A DNA stretch of 38,295 nucleotides from Bacteroidales bacterium (GCA_017934185.1 JAGBJY010000010.1:1-38295), one strand, 5' to 3'; positions 1 through 8,900 are shown, numbered from the stretch's first letter. Program-made: numbers and translations. Notes: generated by a model from the letters alone, not told the origin.

Positions 1-23
1 CCAATGCATTCATAATCAGCGCA

Positions 24-71
24 TTTACGGTTAAACATTTTGTACAACATTTGTACAACACTGGCCGTAAA
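24..71. repeat. Tandem TTGTACAA repeats inside an inverted repeat
   Basis: Two adjacent 11-bp direct copies of TTTGTACAACA lie at 39-49 and 50-60, each containing the perfect 8-bp palindrome TTGTACAA, so the palindromes are one helical turn apart. They are framed by TTTACGG (24-30) and its inverse CCGTAAA (65-71). The arrangement resembles a protein-binding site: an operator, or the arm sites of a recombinase beside a tRNA gene. No gene is visible in 1-110. A minus-strand reading frame opens near 49 and runs off the left edge but is too short to judge. Confidence 0.5.
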
Positions 72-110
72 GCGCCCTCAGAAAGCGATGACTTTTGCCC
101 TAAACAAACG

Positions 111-141
111 AAAAAGTCTCTAAGTTTTGTTGCTTAGAGAC
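111..141 (-). terminator. Rho-independent terminator of the tRNA-Ala transcript
   Basis: A perfect 9-bp stem, GTCTCTAAG (116-124) with CTTAGAGAC (133-141), encloses an 8-nt loop. Read on the minus strand it is followed by five T residues (111-115). It lies 35 nt beyond the 3' end of tRNA-Ala, in the right place to end that transcript. Confidence 0.75.
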
Positions 142-176
142 CTTGTAAAGTGTTGATAATCAAGCGATTAACCTTG

Positions 177-249
177 TGGAGCATAGGAGAATCGAACTCC
201 TGACCTTTTGAATGCCATTCAAACGCTCTACCAACTGAGCTAATACCCC
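177..249 (-). tRNA. tRNA-Ala (anticodon GGC)
   Basis: The reverse complement folds into a full cloverleaf of 73 nt. The acceptor stem is GGGGTAT paired with ATGCTCC, the D arm begins AGCTCAGTTGG, the anticodon stem-loop is TTTGA-ATGGCAT-TCAAA, and the T loop is TTCGATT. The loop gives anticodon GGC (alanine). The discriminator base is A and the CCA end is not encoded. It has its own promoter immediately upstream and a terminator downstream. Confidence 0.95.
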
Positions 250-267
250 ATTTCCCTTTCGGGATTG

Positions 268-297
268 CAAAGGTACAACCTTTTTTTGAATTCGCAA
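268..297 (-). promoter_or_regulatory. Bacteroidota-type promoter for tRNA-Ala
   Basis: On the minus strand the -7 element TACCTTTG (268-275) matches TAnnTTTG exactly, and a -33 TTG (295-297) lies 19 nt upstream. The -7 element is 18 nt before the mature tRNA 5' end, which fits a short leader. Confidence 0.8.
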
Positions 298-315
298 GGG
301 TTTTTGAAAACTTTT

Positions 316-1479
316 TTACTTCTTTTTGCAGAAGTTCTCGTATTCGCCGTAAACTTCCCTTACAACGTCGTCCCAATTGAGGTACAAATCCCGGTGGGCG
401 GCTTCTGCAATGCGCTGATATTCCTCCGGCCGGTTCATGATATCCAGGATGAGCCGGGCGTAGCTGTCCTCGTCGGGGGCCGATACATAGCCGTTTACGC
501 CGGCAGTGACGGTGGCTGCCGTCTTGGCGCCTTCCAGAAAAACAGCGGGCGTGCTTTGGCAGGCCGCCTCTATCTGCACCAGGGAATTGGCATCGTACAG
601 GGAAGGGAAGAGGAAGAGTTTGGCCCTGGAGAACAGATTTTCCAGCATTTCCCTTTCCGATACCAGTCCGCACATGACCACTTCCTCCTGAAGGCCTTCC
701 TGCCTTACTAAATCGGCCAGTCTCTCCTCGTCCTGTCCCTTTCCGACAAAGAGCATGCGGAAGTTTTTCAAGCCTTGGGCTTTGGCCCCGGCCAGGGCGC
801 GCACCGTGAAATCTATGTTCTTGATAAAGTTGATGCGCCCTACAAAGAGGAAGACGGTGGCATCGGCCGGGATGCCATAGGTTTCATTCACGATCCGTGC
901 CGCCGCTTCGCGGTCTTGTACGGGCCGATGGTCCGTGGCATTGAGCCGCACCTTGCAAGGAGCCTTGAGGCCATATTCATGGACGTACAGCTCTTTGATT
1001 CCCGCGTTAACCGCCCAGCACTCATCGCAGGCATTGAAAACCCGCATGATGCCGTCCATGGCTATGTTCAGGGCGGGTTTGAACTTCAGGGGCTTCTCAA
1101 AATCCTGCTTATACTGCGAATGAAGGGTGGCCACCAGGGGCAGGTTATGAATCTTGGCATAGAGGACTCCGGCAATGCCCACCGTGAAAGGGGAGTGGAT
1201 GTGTACCAGGTCTATCCCGCTGCGGATAAGGAGGGTCTCAAACACAGGATCCAGCACGGGGGTGGGGATGTCGTAGTCGTAATTGAAAAGCGGCAGGGAA
1301 GAGCAGCGCACCACTTTATAGGGCAAGCGGGCATCGTCCTCTTTCTTATAGCCGCGGGTTTCCGGACAGAAAACCACCACGTCACAATACTTTACCAGGC
1401 GGCGAGCGTAGTTGTCTACCACTTTGATGACACCGTCCACCATGGGATACCATGTATCGATAAAAAGACCAACTTTCAT
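316..1479 (-). CDS. GT4 family glycosyltransferase
   Basis: A 387-aa GT-B-fold glycosyltransferase of family GT4, transferring a sugar from a nucleotide-sugar donor, probably to a lipid or cell-envelope glycan acceptor at the cytoplasmic membrane. The N-terminal domain opens with MKVGLFIDTWYPMVDGV, the usual acceptor-domain start. The C-terminal donor domain begins near VFLFVGRINFIKN and ends with SLYDANSLVQIEAA, whose glutamate is in the conserved EX7E-like donor-binding region. The closest types are diacylglycerol glucosyltransferases and PimB/MGDG-like mannosyltransferases; the exact sugar and acceptor cannot be told. I chose the ATG at 1479, not the TTG three codons earlier, because the family sequence starts there. 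It lies 55 nt downstream of tRNA-Gly on the same strand and may be read from that promoter. No glycan-cluster genes flank it. Confidence 0.85.
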   Translation of the reverse strand: MKVGLFIDTWYPMVDGVIKVVDNYARRLVKYCDVVVFCPETRGYKKEDDARLPYKVVRCSSLPLFNYDYDIPTPVLDPVFETLLIRSGIDLVHIHSPFTVGIAGVLYAKIHNLPLVATLHSQYKQDFEKPLKFKPALNIAMDGIMRVFNACDECWAVNAGIKELYVHEYGLKAPCKVRLNATDHRPVQDREAAARIVNETYGIPADATVFLFVGRINFIKNIDFTVRALAGAKAQGLKNFRMLFVGKGQDEERLADLVRQEGLQEEVVMCGLVSEREMLENLFSRAKLFLFPSLYDANSLVQIEAACQSTPAVFLEGAKTAATVTAGVNGYVSAPDEDSYARLILDIMNRPEEYQRIAEAAHRDLYLNWDDVVREVYGEYENFCKKK

Positions 1480-1534
1480 AGCATGCAAAGGTTCGTTTGG
1501 GACGGCCCTACGCCATTTGGGCGATTTTTAGATG

Positions 1535-1607
1535 AGCGAGATACGAGGCTCGAACTCGCGACCTTCGGCTTGGGAAGCCAACGCTCTACCAACTGAGCTA
1601 ATCTCGC
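1535..1607 (-). tRNA. tRNA-Gly (anticodon CCC)
   Basis: The reverse complement gives a 73-nt cloverleaf: acceptor GCGAGAT/ATCTCGC, D arm GCTCAGTTGGTAGAGC, anticodon stem-loop TTGGC-TTCCCAA-GCCGA, T loop TTCGAGC. The anticodon is CCC (glycine), the discriminator is U as usual for glycine tRNAs, and CCA is not encoded. Confidence 0.95.
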
Positions 1608-1616
1608 TTTGGACTG

Positions 1617-1624
1617 CAAAGATA
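1617..1624 (-). promoter_or_regulatory. -7 element for tRNA-Gly
   Basis: TATCTTTG on the minus strand matches TAnnTTTG and ends 10 nt before the tRNA 5' end. I see no TTG at the -33 position. It lies back to back with the hisS -7 element. Confidence 0.6.
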
Positions 1625-1646
1625 GAAAGAATTTGTGGTTTTTTGC

Positions 1647-1654
1647 TAACTTTG
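1647..1654 (+). promoter_or_regulatory. -7 element for hisS
   Basis: TAACTTTG matches TAnnTTTG and ends 17 nt before the hisS ATG, implying a very short leader. No clear TTG stands at -33. Confidence 0.6.
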
Positions 1655-1671
1655 TGAAAAATTTCGTGCTT

Positions 1672-3015
1672 ATGGCAATTCAGAAACCTTCCATACCCAA
1701 GGGAACACGCGATTTCGGCCAAAAAGAAATGGCCCGCCGCAACTATATTTTCGATACCATCCGCAGCGTTTTCCGCAGTTTCGGCTATCAGCAGATAGAA
1801 ACGCCGGCGCAGGAAAACCTCTCCACCCTTCTTGGAAAATATGGTGAGGAAGGCGACAAACTGCTGTTCCGCATTCAGAATTCCGGCGAAAAAGTCGCCC
1901 TGCCGCCAGAGAAAGGCCTCCGTTATGACCTTACCGTTCCCTTTGCCCGCTACGTTGTGCAGCATCAAAGTGAGATTTCGTTCCCGTTCAAGCGCTACCA
2001 GATTCAACCCGTCTGGCGGGCCGACCGTCCCCAGAAAGGGCGTTACCGTGAGTTCTACCAGTGCGACGTAGACGTCATCGGCACCACTTCCCAGGTGAAT
2101 GAGCTGGAACTGGTGCAAATGGTGGACGCCGTCTTCGGAAAGCTGGGCGTGGGGGTGGGCATCCATATCAATAACCGCAAGGTGCTCACCGGTTTTGCCG
2201 AAATAGCCGCCGCCCCGGACAAGGTGGTGGATATCACCGTGGCCATTGACAAGCTGGATAAGATTGGGCTGGAGAAGGTGGAAGAGGAAATGGCCTCCAA
2301 GGAAATATCGGAGGGTGGCATTGCCGTTATCCGCCAAATCTTGTCCCTGAGCGGCTCGTTTGAGGAAAAACTCTGTGCCATGCGGGCCCTTTTCCAGGGC
2401 GGCAGCGCCTCCGGCCTTGTCTCCGAAACCGGCCTTGCCGGCCTTGAGGAACTGGAAGAGCTCTTTGGCCTTATCCGGGCGGCCGGCGTATCGGCCCCCG
2501 TGGAAATGGACCTCTCCCTGGCCCGCGGACTCAATTATTATACCGGCGCCATCTTCGAGGTAAAGGCCCTGGACTGGGAAATCGGCAGCATCTGCGGTGG
2601 TGGCCGATACGACAACCTTACCGGCATCTTCGGCCTTCCGGGCCTCTCCGGCGTGGGCATCTCCTTCGGCGCCGACCGCATCTACGACGTCCTTACCGGG
2701 CTGGAACTGTTCCCGGCTTCGTTGGAATCCGCTACGCGGCTGCTCTTTGCCGTTATGGGGGCCGATGAACTCCGCTACGTCCTGCCCGTTGCCAAGGCGC
2801 TGCGGGAGGCAGGCCTCTCCGTAGAAGTATACCCGGATGCCGTGAAGCTTCGCAAACAGTTTGAGTACGCCGAGCGGAAAGCCATCCCGTTCATCTCTAT
2901 CTGCGGCAGCTCAGAAATTGAGGCTTCTACTGTGAATATCAAGAACTTAGAGAGTGGAGAACAGAAGGCTTTCGAAAAAACCGACATTCCCGGAATGCTG
3001 AATTTCTTAAAATAA
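1672..3015 (+). CDS. hisS: Histidine-tRNA ligase
   Basis: Class II aminoacyl-tRNA synthetase of 447 aa that charges tRNA-His in the cytoplasm. The start of family homology, [15 protein letters not shown], fixes the ATG at 1672. Visible class II features are motif 2 around [13 protein letters not shown], the histidine-specific signature [23 protein letters not shown], and motif 3 [15 protein letters not shown]; the C-terminal anticodon-binding domain covers about the last 95 residues. The length is typical of Bacteroidota HisRS. It stands alone between two tRNA genes, with a -7 element 17 nt upstream. Nothing appears missing. Confidence 0.97.
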   Translation: MAIQKPSIPKGTRDFGQKEMARRNYIFDTIRSVFRSFGYQQIETPAQENLSTLLGKYGEEGDKLLFRIQNSGEKVALPPEKGLRYDLTVPFARYVVQHQSEISFPFKRYQIQPVWRADRPQKGRYREFYQCDVDVIGTTSQVNELELVQMVDAVFGKLGVGVGIHINNRKVLTGFAEIAAAPDKVVDITVAIDKLDKIGLEKVEEEMASKEISEGGIAVIRQILSLSGSFEEKLCAMRALFQGGSASGLVSETGLAGLEELEELFGLIRAAGVSAPVEMDLSLARGLNYYTGAIFEVKALDWEIGSICGGGRYDNLTGIFGLPGLSGVGISFGADRIYDVLTGLELFPASLESATRLLFAVMGADELRYVLPVAKALREAGLSVEVYPDAVKLRKQFEYAERKAIPFISICGSSEIEASTVNIKNLESGEQKAFEKTDIPGMLNFLK

Positions 3016-3016
3016 T

Positions 3017-3047
3017 TTTGGAATTCCCGGAAAAGTTCTTACCTTTG
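3017..3047 (+). promoter_or_regulatory. Promoter for tRNA-fMet
   Basis: TTTG (3017-3020), a 19-nt spacer, then TACCTTTG (3040-3047): an exact Bacteroidota promoter, 11 nt before the tRNA. Confidence 0.85.
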
Positions 3048-3058
3048 CAATCCCAAAC

Positions 3059-3131
<73 letters not shown>

Positions 3132-3137
3132 CACAGC

Positions 3138-3169
3138 AAGAAATCCAAGCGTAACTGCTTGGATTTCTT
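3138..3169. terminator. Bidirectional terminator between tRNA-fMet and asd
   Basis: A perfect 13-bp inverted repeat, AAGAAATCCAAGC (3138-3150) and GCTTGGATTTCTT (3157-3169), with a 6-nt loop. It sits 6 nt after the tRNA and 2 nt beyond the asd stop codon, with T-rich sequence on both sides, so it can serve both convergent transcripts. Confidence 0.8.
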
Positions 3170-3171
3170 TG

Positions 3172-4146
3172 TTACTTCAGCAACAGCTCGGCAATCTGGA
3201 CGGCGTTGGTGGCGGCGCCTTTGCGCAGGTTGTCGGATACGCACCAGAGGTTCAGGGCGCTGGGGAGGGAGGCGTCCCGCCGCACGCGACCAACAAACAC
3301 GGCGTCTTTCCCCTCGCAGTCTCTGGGAACGGGATATTTCCCTTCCGGGAGAAGGCACACGCCGGGCGCCTTGGACAGCATTTCCCGCACTTTTTCCAGT
3401 TTGTACGGATTCAGGAACTCCAGATTCACGGCTTCGGAGTGACCACCCCTCACCGGCACCCGCACGGTGGTAACACTCACAGAGATGCCGGGATCCAGGA
3501 TTTTGTGCGTTTCATTGACCATCTTGGTCTCCTCCTCGGAATTGCCGTCGGGGCCGAAAGCGCCTATCTGCGGAATTACGTTCAGGTCTATAGGACAGGG
3601 ATAAACGGCAGGGTAGGAGCCCCAGGCCGCCCCCCCTCGTTCTGCGTCCAACTGGCTCAGCGCCTTGTATCCGGTGCCGGTAACCGATTGGTAAGTGGAC
3701 ACAACTATCCGCTTGATGCCGAAGGCTTTGTGCAGCGGCGCCAGGGGCAGCAACATCTGGATGGTGGAGCAGTTGGGGTTGGCAATGATAAAGTCATCGG
3801 CCGACAGGGTATCCCCGTTGATTTCCGGGACGATGAGTTTCTTGGTGGGGTCCATGCGCCAGCAGGAAGAGTTGTCCACCACGCGGCAACCGGCCTCGGC
3901 AAACCGGGGTGCCCACTGCCGGGATGCGGCCGATCCGGCCGAGAAGAGGGCAATGTCGGGCCTCGCCGCCACCACATCGGCCACAGACCTCACCGTCAAG
4001 GCCTCTCCCTTAAAAAACACTTTCCGGCCGATGGATTTCTCCGAGGCGGCCACCAGCACTTCATCGGAGGGGAAATTCCGCTGGGCCAACACCTCCAACA
4101 TCCGGGTTCCCACCAGTCCGGTGGCACCAATCACTGCTACTTTCAT
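3172..4146 (-). CDS. asd: Aspartate-semialdehyde dehydrogenase
   Basis: NADPH-dependent reduction of aspartyl phosphate to aspartate semialdehyde, the second step of the aspartate family pathway. The 324-aa protein starts with the nucleotide-binding turn MKVAVIGATGLVGTRM and carries the catalytic cysteine C126 in ANPNCSTIQ; the substrate-binding region SVTGTGYKALSQLD and the RVPVRGGHSEAVNLEF segment with the conserved Arg/His follow. It is the last gene of the metY-metX-thrA-asd operon, 3 nt behind thrA. The stop codon is almost inside the terminator. Length and motifs are ordinary. Confidence 0.97.
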   Translation of the reverse strand: MKVAVIGATGLVGTRMLEVLAQRNFPSDEVLVAASEKSIGRKVFFKGEALTVRSVADVVAARPDIALFSAGSAASRQWAPRFAEAGCRVVDNSSCWRMDPTKKLIVPEINGDTLSADDFIIANPNCSTIQMLLPLAPLHKAFGIKRIVVSTYQSVTGTGYKALSQLDAERGGAAWGSYPAVYPCPIDLNVIPQIGAFGPDGNSEEETKMVNETHKILDPGISVSVTTVRVPVRGGHSEAVNLEFLNPYKLEKVREMLSKAPGVCLLPEGKYPVPRDCEGKDAVFVGRVRRDASLPSALNLWCVSDNLRKGAATNAVQIAELLLK

Positions 4147-4149
4147 CCT

Positions 4150-6492
4150 TTAAGCAATTATGTCCATAAGTACACCGCCGGCCGTCTGTCTGGCACCGGC
4201 GCCGGCGCCTTGGATAACCAGCCCCGTGGGGTAGTCTTCCGTGGTAAAGATAGCGCAATTATCCGTTCCCTGCAAATGATAAAGCGGATTTTCCGGGCCC
4301 ACGGCCTGCAGTGAGGCGCTGGCTTTCCACATTCCGCCCACGGGCTCCAGCACGGCCAGGTAGCGAAGCCGTTTCCCGGCCTCCGAAGCAGCCCTGTAGG
4401 CCTTTTCCAGTGCTTCCCCGGTAGGGAAGGGCTGTACCGTAACTGTTTCCAGGGGAATTCCGGCTTTGCGGGCAACAATCAGAAGTTTCCGGGCAACATC
4501 GGTCCCCTCCAGGTCGGTTGCCGGGTCCGGTTCTGTGTATCCCTTGGCCTTGGCATCGGCGAGCAGGGCCTCGAAACCGCGTCCCTCATACGCACTGGCC
4601 AAGTACCCCAGCGTGCCGGACAGAACGGCTTCCAGGCGAATCAGTTTGTCCCCGGTGTAGGCAATTCTTTCGGCCGTTTGCAGCAGGGGAAGGGCGGCAC
4701 CGGCAGTGGTCTCAAAGCGAAGGCTGTGACCGGAACGGGCGCAGGCGCTGAGCAGGGCAGAATAGCTTTCCCGGCTTCCTGAGAAGGGAATTTTGTTGCA
4801 GGAAACAATGCGGTAACCAGCCTCAGACAGTTCTTTGTAGCGGGGCCCGGTTTCGCTGCTGGCCGTGCAGTCAACAAAGACGGCGTTCTCTACGGTGCGT
4901 TCCAAAAGCGCATCTATAAAATTGCCCGCTGCAGCATTCTCCAGGTCCGAAGGGGATACGCCGTTGTAATCCAGGGCATACTTCCGGCTGTTGGCAAGGC
5001 CGCAGAGGCGGGGCCTTTTTCCGCGGGCGGCGGCAATGGTATCAGCATTTTCCTCTATCATCTTCACCAGGGCCTTGCCGATGGTGCCGTAACCGGCCAC
5101 AAACACGGGAATGTCTCGGCTGCCGGCTTTTTCAAAGAAGGTTTTGTGGATGGCCCGGATGGCATCATCGGCCCAAACGGAAGAAACAATCACGGAAATG
5201 TTCCGCTCCGAGGAGCCCTGCGCCGTAGCGCGGATGGGGATGCCGGCGGCACCCAGAGAGGCCAGCATGCGGCCTGCACCGCCGGTCTGTCCCAGAATGT
5301 CATCGCCCACCAGGCAGATGATGGAATAGCCGGTTTCCACCTTCAGGGGGTTCAGTTTCCCAAGGGATATTTCGTAGGCAAAACAGTCATCGGCCGCCTG
5401 TTTGGCCTTGGCGGCATCGGCCTCCGATACGGCAATGCACATGGTGTGCAGGGAAGAGGCCTGTGTAATGAGGATGATATTGATTCCCTGACGGCTGAGC
5501 GCATCAAAAAGACGGCTGGAGAACCCCGGAACGCCCACCATCCCGCTGCCTTCCAGGGACAGCAGGGCAATTTTGTCAGAGTTGGAAATGCCCAGCGGTT
5601 TGTTGTCGTGGTGCGGGGGATTCTGCTCCACCAGCGTGCCCGGATCGTCGGGGCAGAAGGTATCCTTTACATAGATGGGAATGCCCTCAGCCACAACGGG
5701 TTGAATGGTGGGAGGGAAAATGACTTTGGCCCCGAAGTGGGACAACTCCTGGGCTGCCCGGTAGGAGATATTCCGGATGGGATGGGCTGCCGGGACAATC
5801 TTGGGATTGGCCGTCATGATGCCGGGAACGTCCGTCCATATTTCTACGCGGCGGGCTTTAACGGCCACCGCGGCAAGGGATGCCGTGTAGTCCGAACCGC
5901 CGCGGCCGAGGGTTGTGGGGCGCCCGTTTTCGTCGGAGGCCACAAAACCCGGCAGCACAAAAAGATGCGTGTGAGGGTACTTATGAATTTCGCCGGAAAT
6001 ATTGGCGTAAGAGACCTCGAAATCGGTTTTTTTCTCATTTCCCTTTATCAGTTTCCGGGCATCCAGCCAGCGGCAGGAGATGCCTTCGGCCTTAAAGGTA
6101 GCCGACAGAATCTTGGTGGAAAACAGTTCCCCATAGCCCTGGATGGCATCCAGGCTGCTCTGGCTCAGTTCTCCCAGGAGGAAAACGCCATGCAAGGTGT
6201 TCGAGAGCGAAGCAAAGAGGTCCTCAATTTCTTCGGCAATGCCCAGGCGGTTTTCGGCCGGAAGCAGGCTTTCCAGCATGGCGGTGTGCCTAAGGTGCCA
6301 CTCCTCCAAAAGGCGCAGATATGCCTTGTCGCGGGCGGCCGCCCGCGTCCCCATTTGGATGAGGGCGTCGGTGCAGCCGCTGATGGCCGAACACACCAGG
6401 ATGGTGCGGTCTTGCTGCAGGGCCTTCTTTACGATATCAATGATGATGGTGGGCTGGGCTACCGAGGTGCCACCGAACTTCAAAACTTGCAT
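4150..6492 (-). CDS. thrA: Bifunctional aspartate kinase / homoserine dehydrogenase
   Basis: Catalyses two non-adjacent steps: phosphorylation of aspartate and reduction of aspartate semialdehyde to homoserine. In 780 aa, residues 1-290 are the kinase (KFGGTSVA at 5-12, GRGGSDYTA near 197-205, then WTDVPGIMTANP). Residues 305-445 hold the regulatory ACT region (LLSLEGSGMVGVPG; second half from IICLVGDD). From 464 follows homoserine dehydrogenase, with FVAGYGTIG as the NAD(P)-binding turn and the catalytic region near LEGTDVARKLLI. The ACT region implies feedback control, normally by threonine. The slightly short length against the usual roughly 810 aa reflects small gaps; no domain is missing. 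The 5' end overlaps metX by 13 bp and asd follows after 3 nt, so translation is probably coupled. Confidence 0.95.
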   Translation of the reverse strand: MQVLKFGGTSVAQPTIIIDIVKKALQQDRTILVCSAISGCTDALIQMGTRAAARDKAYLRLLEEWHLRHTAMLESLLPAENRLGIAEEIEDLFASLSNTLHGVFLLGELSQSSLDAIQGYGELFSTKILSATFKAEGISCRWLDARKLIKGNEKKTDFEVSYANISGEIHKYPHTHLFVLPGFVASDENGRPTTLGRGGSDYTASLAAVAVKARRVEIWTDVPGIMTANPKIVPAAHPIRNISYRAAQELSHFGAKVIFPPTIQPVVAEGIPIYVKDTFCPDDPGTLVEQNPPHHDNKPLGISNSDKIALLSLEGSGMVGVPGFSSRLFDALSRQGINIILITQASSLHTMCIAVSEADAAKAKQAADDCFAYEISLGKLNPLKVETGYSIICLVGDDILGQTGGAGRMLASLGAAGIPIRATAQGSSERNISVIVSSVWADDAIRAIHKTFFEKAGSRDIPVFVAGYGTIGKALVKMIEENADTIAAARGKRPRLCGLANSRKYALDYNGVSPSDLENAAAGNFIDALLERTVENAVFVDCTASSETGPRYKELSEAGYRIVSCNKIPFSGSRESYSALLSACARSGHSLRFETTAGAALPLLQTAERIAYTGDKLIRLEAVLSGTLGYLASAYEGRGFEALLADAKAKGYTEPDPATDLEGTDVARKLLIVARKAGIPLETVTVQPFPTGEALEKAYRAASEAGKRLRYLAVLEPVGGMWKASASLQAVGPENPLYHLQGTDNCAIFTTEDYPTGLVIQGAGAGARQTAGGVLMDIIA

Positions 6493-7493
6493 AGGATGGG
6501 CTCTAATACATTTGTAAACTGCTGCGTCTCAAGGAGGAAACCGTCGTGTCCGAAATCGGAACTTAAGATAACTTGCCGAGCATTGGGAAGGTACTTTGTC
6601 CACTGCCGTCCTTCCTCCGGCGGGAAAATATTGTCGGTGTCGATATTGATGACCGTGGTGGGCGCAGTAATCCCTTGCAACGCTGCTTTCACGCCACCGC
6701 GTCCCCGGCCGATGTTGTGGCTGTCCACGGCATCGCAGATATAGTAGTAGGAATAGGCGTCAAAACCGCGGCTCAAGAGTTTCTGCCCCTGATAACGCTG
6801 GTAGGAAGCGGCTCTTCCGGCAAAAAGGAAGTCGGGATCCGGTTCGCTTTGCGTGAGTTCATACCCCCGGAAGCAGCGGTAGGTGATGAGCGCCTGGGCC
6901 CGGGCACAGCGGAGGCCGGCCGCGCCGCCGGAGAGGTCGCGGGCTTCGCGGAAGGAAGGGTCGGCCTCAATGGCCATGCGCTGGGTTTCAGTCTGGGCTG
7001 CCAGCCAGGGAGAGACGGCGGGGGAAGTGGCCGAGAACACCAGGTGGCCGAAAAGCTCCGGTTTTTGTGCCGCCCATTCTATGGCCTGGAAACCTCCCGC
7101 AGAGCTTCCAATGAGAAGGTCGATATGCTCTATTCCTAATTCTTTACGGATAAGTTCAAATCCTTTTACGCTGTCCCGGATGGTTGTCTTGGGAAAACTC
7201 AGTAGATAAGGTTTTCCTGTCTCCGGATTTGTGCTTGCCGGGCCGCTGGAACCATACGGTGAGCAGAGGAGGTTCACGCAAACGATAGAATACTTTTCCG
7301 TGTCCAGCACTTTTCCCGGCCCCACCATCTGCGGCCACCAGTCTTCCGGGTCACTGTTGGCCGTAAGGGCATGGCAAATCCATACCACTTTTCCACTGCG
7401 GCACCCGGAGGTGTGATAGACCATCTTCACGTGCTCCAGGTGACCGCCGGCTTCAAAATCGAAAGCTCCGATATTTAGTTCGTTTCTGTTCAT
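6480..7493 (-). CDS. metX: Homoserine O-acetyltransferase
   Basis: Alpha/beta-hydrolase-fold acyltransferase of 337 aa that acetylates homoserine with acetyl-CoA, the entry step to methionine. The nucleophile is S131 in the elbow IGSSAGGFQ; the catalytic Asp lies in INIDTDNIFPPEE and the His in SDFGHDGFLLE near the C-terminus. The oxyanion and substrate region VVWICHALTANSD is present. The elbow differs slightly from the common GGSMGG form. Acetyl- rather than succinyl-transfer is inferred from the partner gene metY, an O-acetylhomoserine enzyme. The ATG overlaps the metY stop (ATGA), and the 3' end overlaps thrA by 13 bp. Confidence 0.92.
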   Translation of the reverse strand: MNRNELNIGAFDFEAGGHLEHVKMVYHTSGCRSGKVVWICHALTANSDPEDWWPQMVGPGKVLDTEKYSIVCVNLLCSPYGSSGPASTNPETGKPYLLSFPKTTIRDSVKGFELIRKELGIEHIDLLIGSSAGGFQAIEWAAQKPELFGHLVFSATSPAVSPWLAAQTETQRMAIEADPSFREARDLSGGAAGLRCARAQALITYRCFRGYELTQSEPDPDFLFAGRAASYQRYQGQKLLSRGFDAYSYYYICDAVDSHNIGRGRGGVKAALQGITAPTTVINIDTDNIFPPEEGRQWTKYLPNARQVILSSDFGHDGFLLETQQFTNVLEPILCKF

Positions 7494-8776
7494 GCATCAT
7501 GGGCAGTTTTCAGCGCCTGCTCCAGGTCGGCAATGATGTCTTCCGCATCTTCCAGGCCGACGCTAAGGCGGATAAGGTCCGGAGCAATGCCCGCTTCCCG
7601 GAGCTGCTCGTCGGTGAGCTGCCTGTGGGTATGCGAGGCCGGATGGAGGACGCAGCTGTGGCAGTCGGCCACATGGGTTTCTATGGTAATGAGCCTCAGG
7701 GCATCCAGGAAGCGGTTATCAAAGTCCCGGCCGCCCCTCAGGCCCAGGCACATGACGCCGCTGGAAAGGCCGCCTTCCAAGTATTTGAGGGCCTTGGCAT
7801 GCTGGGAATCGTCTTCCAGGCCGGGGTAGTGAATCCAGGCCACGTCCGGGTGCTGCCTTAGGAACTGTGCCACCTTGAGAGCGCTCTCGCTATGTCGCAC
7901 AATCCTAAGGTGCAGCGTTTGCAGGCCCAGATGCAGGTAAAAAGCATTCTGCGGGCTCTGGATAGCACCCAGATCCCTCATGAGCTGGCTGGTGGCCTTG
8001 GTGATATAGGCTCCCTTTCCAAAGGTCTTGGTGTAAACCAGGCCGTGGTAGGAAGGGTCCGGGGCGCAGAGGCAGGCGAATTTCTCCGGATAGGCCTCCC
8101 AGTCAAAATTACCGCTGTCCACCACGGCGCCGCCAACGGTAACGCCCTGTCCGTCAATGTACTTTGTGGTGGAGTGGGTTACAATGTCACAGCCGAACTC
8201 AAAGGGACGGCAGAGGATGGGCGTAGCAAAGGTATTGTCAATGACCAGCGGCACGCCATGGCTGTGGGCTATGCGGGCAAAGCGCTCTATATCAAGCACT
8301 TCCACGCCGGGGTTGGAAATGGTTTCGCCAAAGAGGAGCTTGGTTTCGGGACGGAAAGCCTTGGCAATGTTTTCGTCGCTGTCATCGGGATTCACAAAGG
8401 TGACGGAGATGCCCAGTTTGGGTAGGGTAGTACCCAGGAGGTTGAACGTTCCGCCATAGATATTGGCCGCACTTACAATATGGTCACCGGCCTGGCAGAT
8501 GTTCAGGCAGGCAAACAGGTTGGCGGCCTGTCCGGAAGAGGTGAGCATAGCGGCTACACCGCCCTCCAGGTCGGCCAGTTTGGCGGCCACGTGGTCGTTG
8601 GTGGGATTCTGAAGACGGGAATAGAAATAACCGCTGTCTTCCAGGTTGAACAGCCGGGCCATCTGGTCCGAGGTCTCATATTTGAAAGTGGTGCTTTGGA
8701 TGATGGGGATTTGCCGAGGTTCACCTTTTCCGGGCGTGTAGCCTGCGTGTACGCAGCGGGTTCCAATTTTTGCCAT
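7490..8776 (-). CDS. metY: O-acetylhomoserine sulfhydrylase
   Basis: PLP-dependent enzyme of the Cys/Met metabolism family, 428 aa, that replaces the acetyl group of O-acetylhomoserine with sulfide to give homocysteine. The sequence shows the cofactor region YSRLQNPTNDHVAAKLA, the TSSGQAA loop, VIDNTFATP, and the PLP-binding lysine in THSTTKYIDGQG. The C-terminal SVGLEDAEDIIADLEQAL is diagnostic of the family. I chose ATG 8776 (MAKIGTRCVHAGY) because the residues upstream are promoter DNA. It is the first gene of the operon and is divergent from an Lrp-type regulator. Its leader is only about 15-20 nt, so no SAM riboswitch fits; control must be at the promoter. Confidence 0.95.
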   Translation of the reverse strand: MAKIGTRCVHAGYTPGKGEPRQIPIIQSTTFKYETSDQMARLFNLEDSGYFYSRLQNPTNDHVAAKLADLEGGVAAMLTSSGQAANLFACLNICQAGDHIVSAANIYGGTFNLLGTTLPKLGISVTFVNPDDSDENIAKAFRPETKLLFGETISNPGVEVLDIERFARIAHSHGVPLVIDNTFATPILCRPFEFGCDIVTHSTTKYIDGQGVTVGGAVVDSGNFDWEAYPEKFACLCAPDPSYHGLVYTKTFGKGAYITKATSQLMRDLGAIQSPQNAFYLHLGLQTLHLRIVRHSESALKVAQFLRQHPDVAWIHYPGLEDDSQHAKALKYLEGGLSSGVMCLGLRGGRDFDNRFLDALRLITIETHVADCHSCVLHPASHTHRQLTDEQLREAGIAPDLIRLSVGLEDAEDIIADLEQALKTAHDA

Positions 8777-8799
8777 GCTTGTTCGTGTTTTTTCTGGCA

Positions 8800-8830
8800 C
8801 AAAGGTAAGGGGAAGAATGATTTCCTGCAA
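8800..8830 (-). promoter_or_regulatory. Promoter of the metY-metX-thrA-asd operon
   Basis: On the minus strand TTG (8828-8830), a 20-nt spacer and TACCTTTG (8800-8807) form a complete Bacteroidota promoter ending 23 nt before the metY ATG. Confidence 0.8.
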
Positions 8831-8900
8831 TATTCTTGGAAAATTTGGAAAATATTTCTAAAATTGCCAAAAAATAGCGATTATAGAGAAAAATATTCTA
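8829..8900. promoter_or_regulatory. A/T-rich candidate Lrp-binding region
   Basis: Between metY and the lrp-type gene lie three related A/T-rich motifs: AATATTCT near 8829, GAAAATATTTC at 8848-8858, and AGAAAAATATTCT at 8887-8899. Their near-dyad symmetry and position upstream of both divergent genes fit cooperative Lrp/AsnC binding. This is an inference from pattern and placement only. Confidence 0.4.

Noticed and set aside
1609-1671. N-terminal extension of hisS by 21 codons
   Set aside because: It would be translated through both -7 elements and does not match the HisRS family; ATG 1672 fits.
8777-8800. SAM riboswitch before metY
   Set aside because: Promoter and start codon are only about 23 nt apart, too short for any known SAM aptamer.
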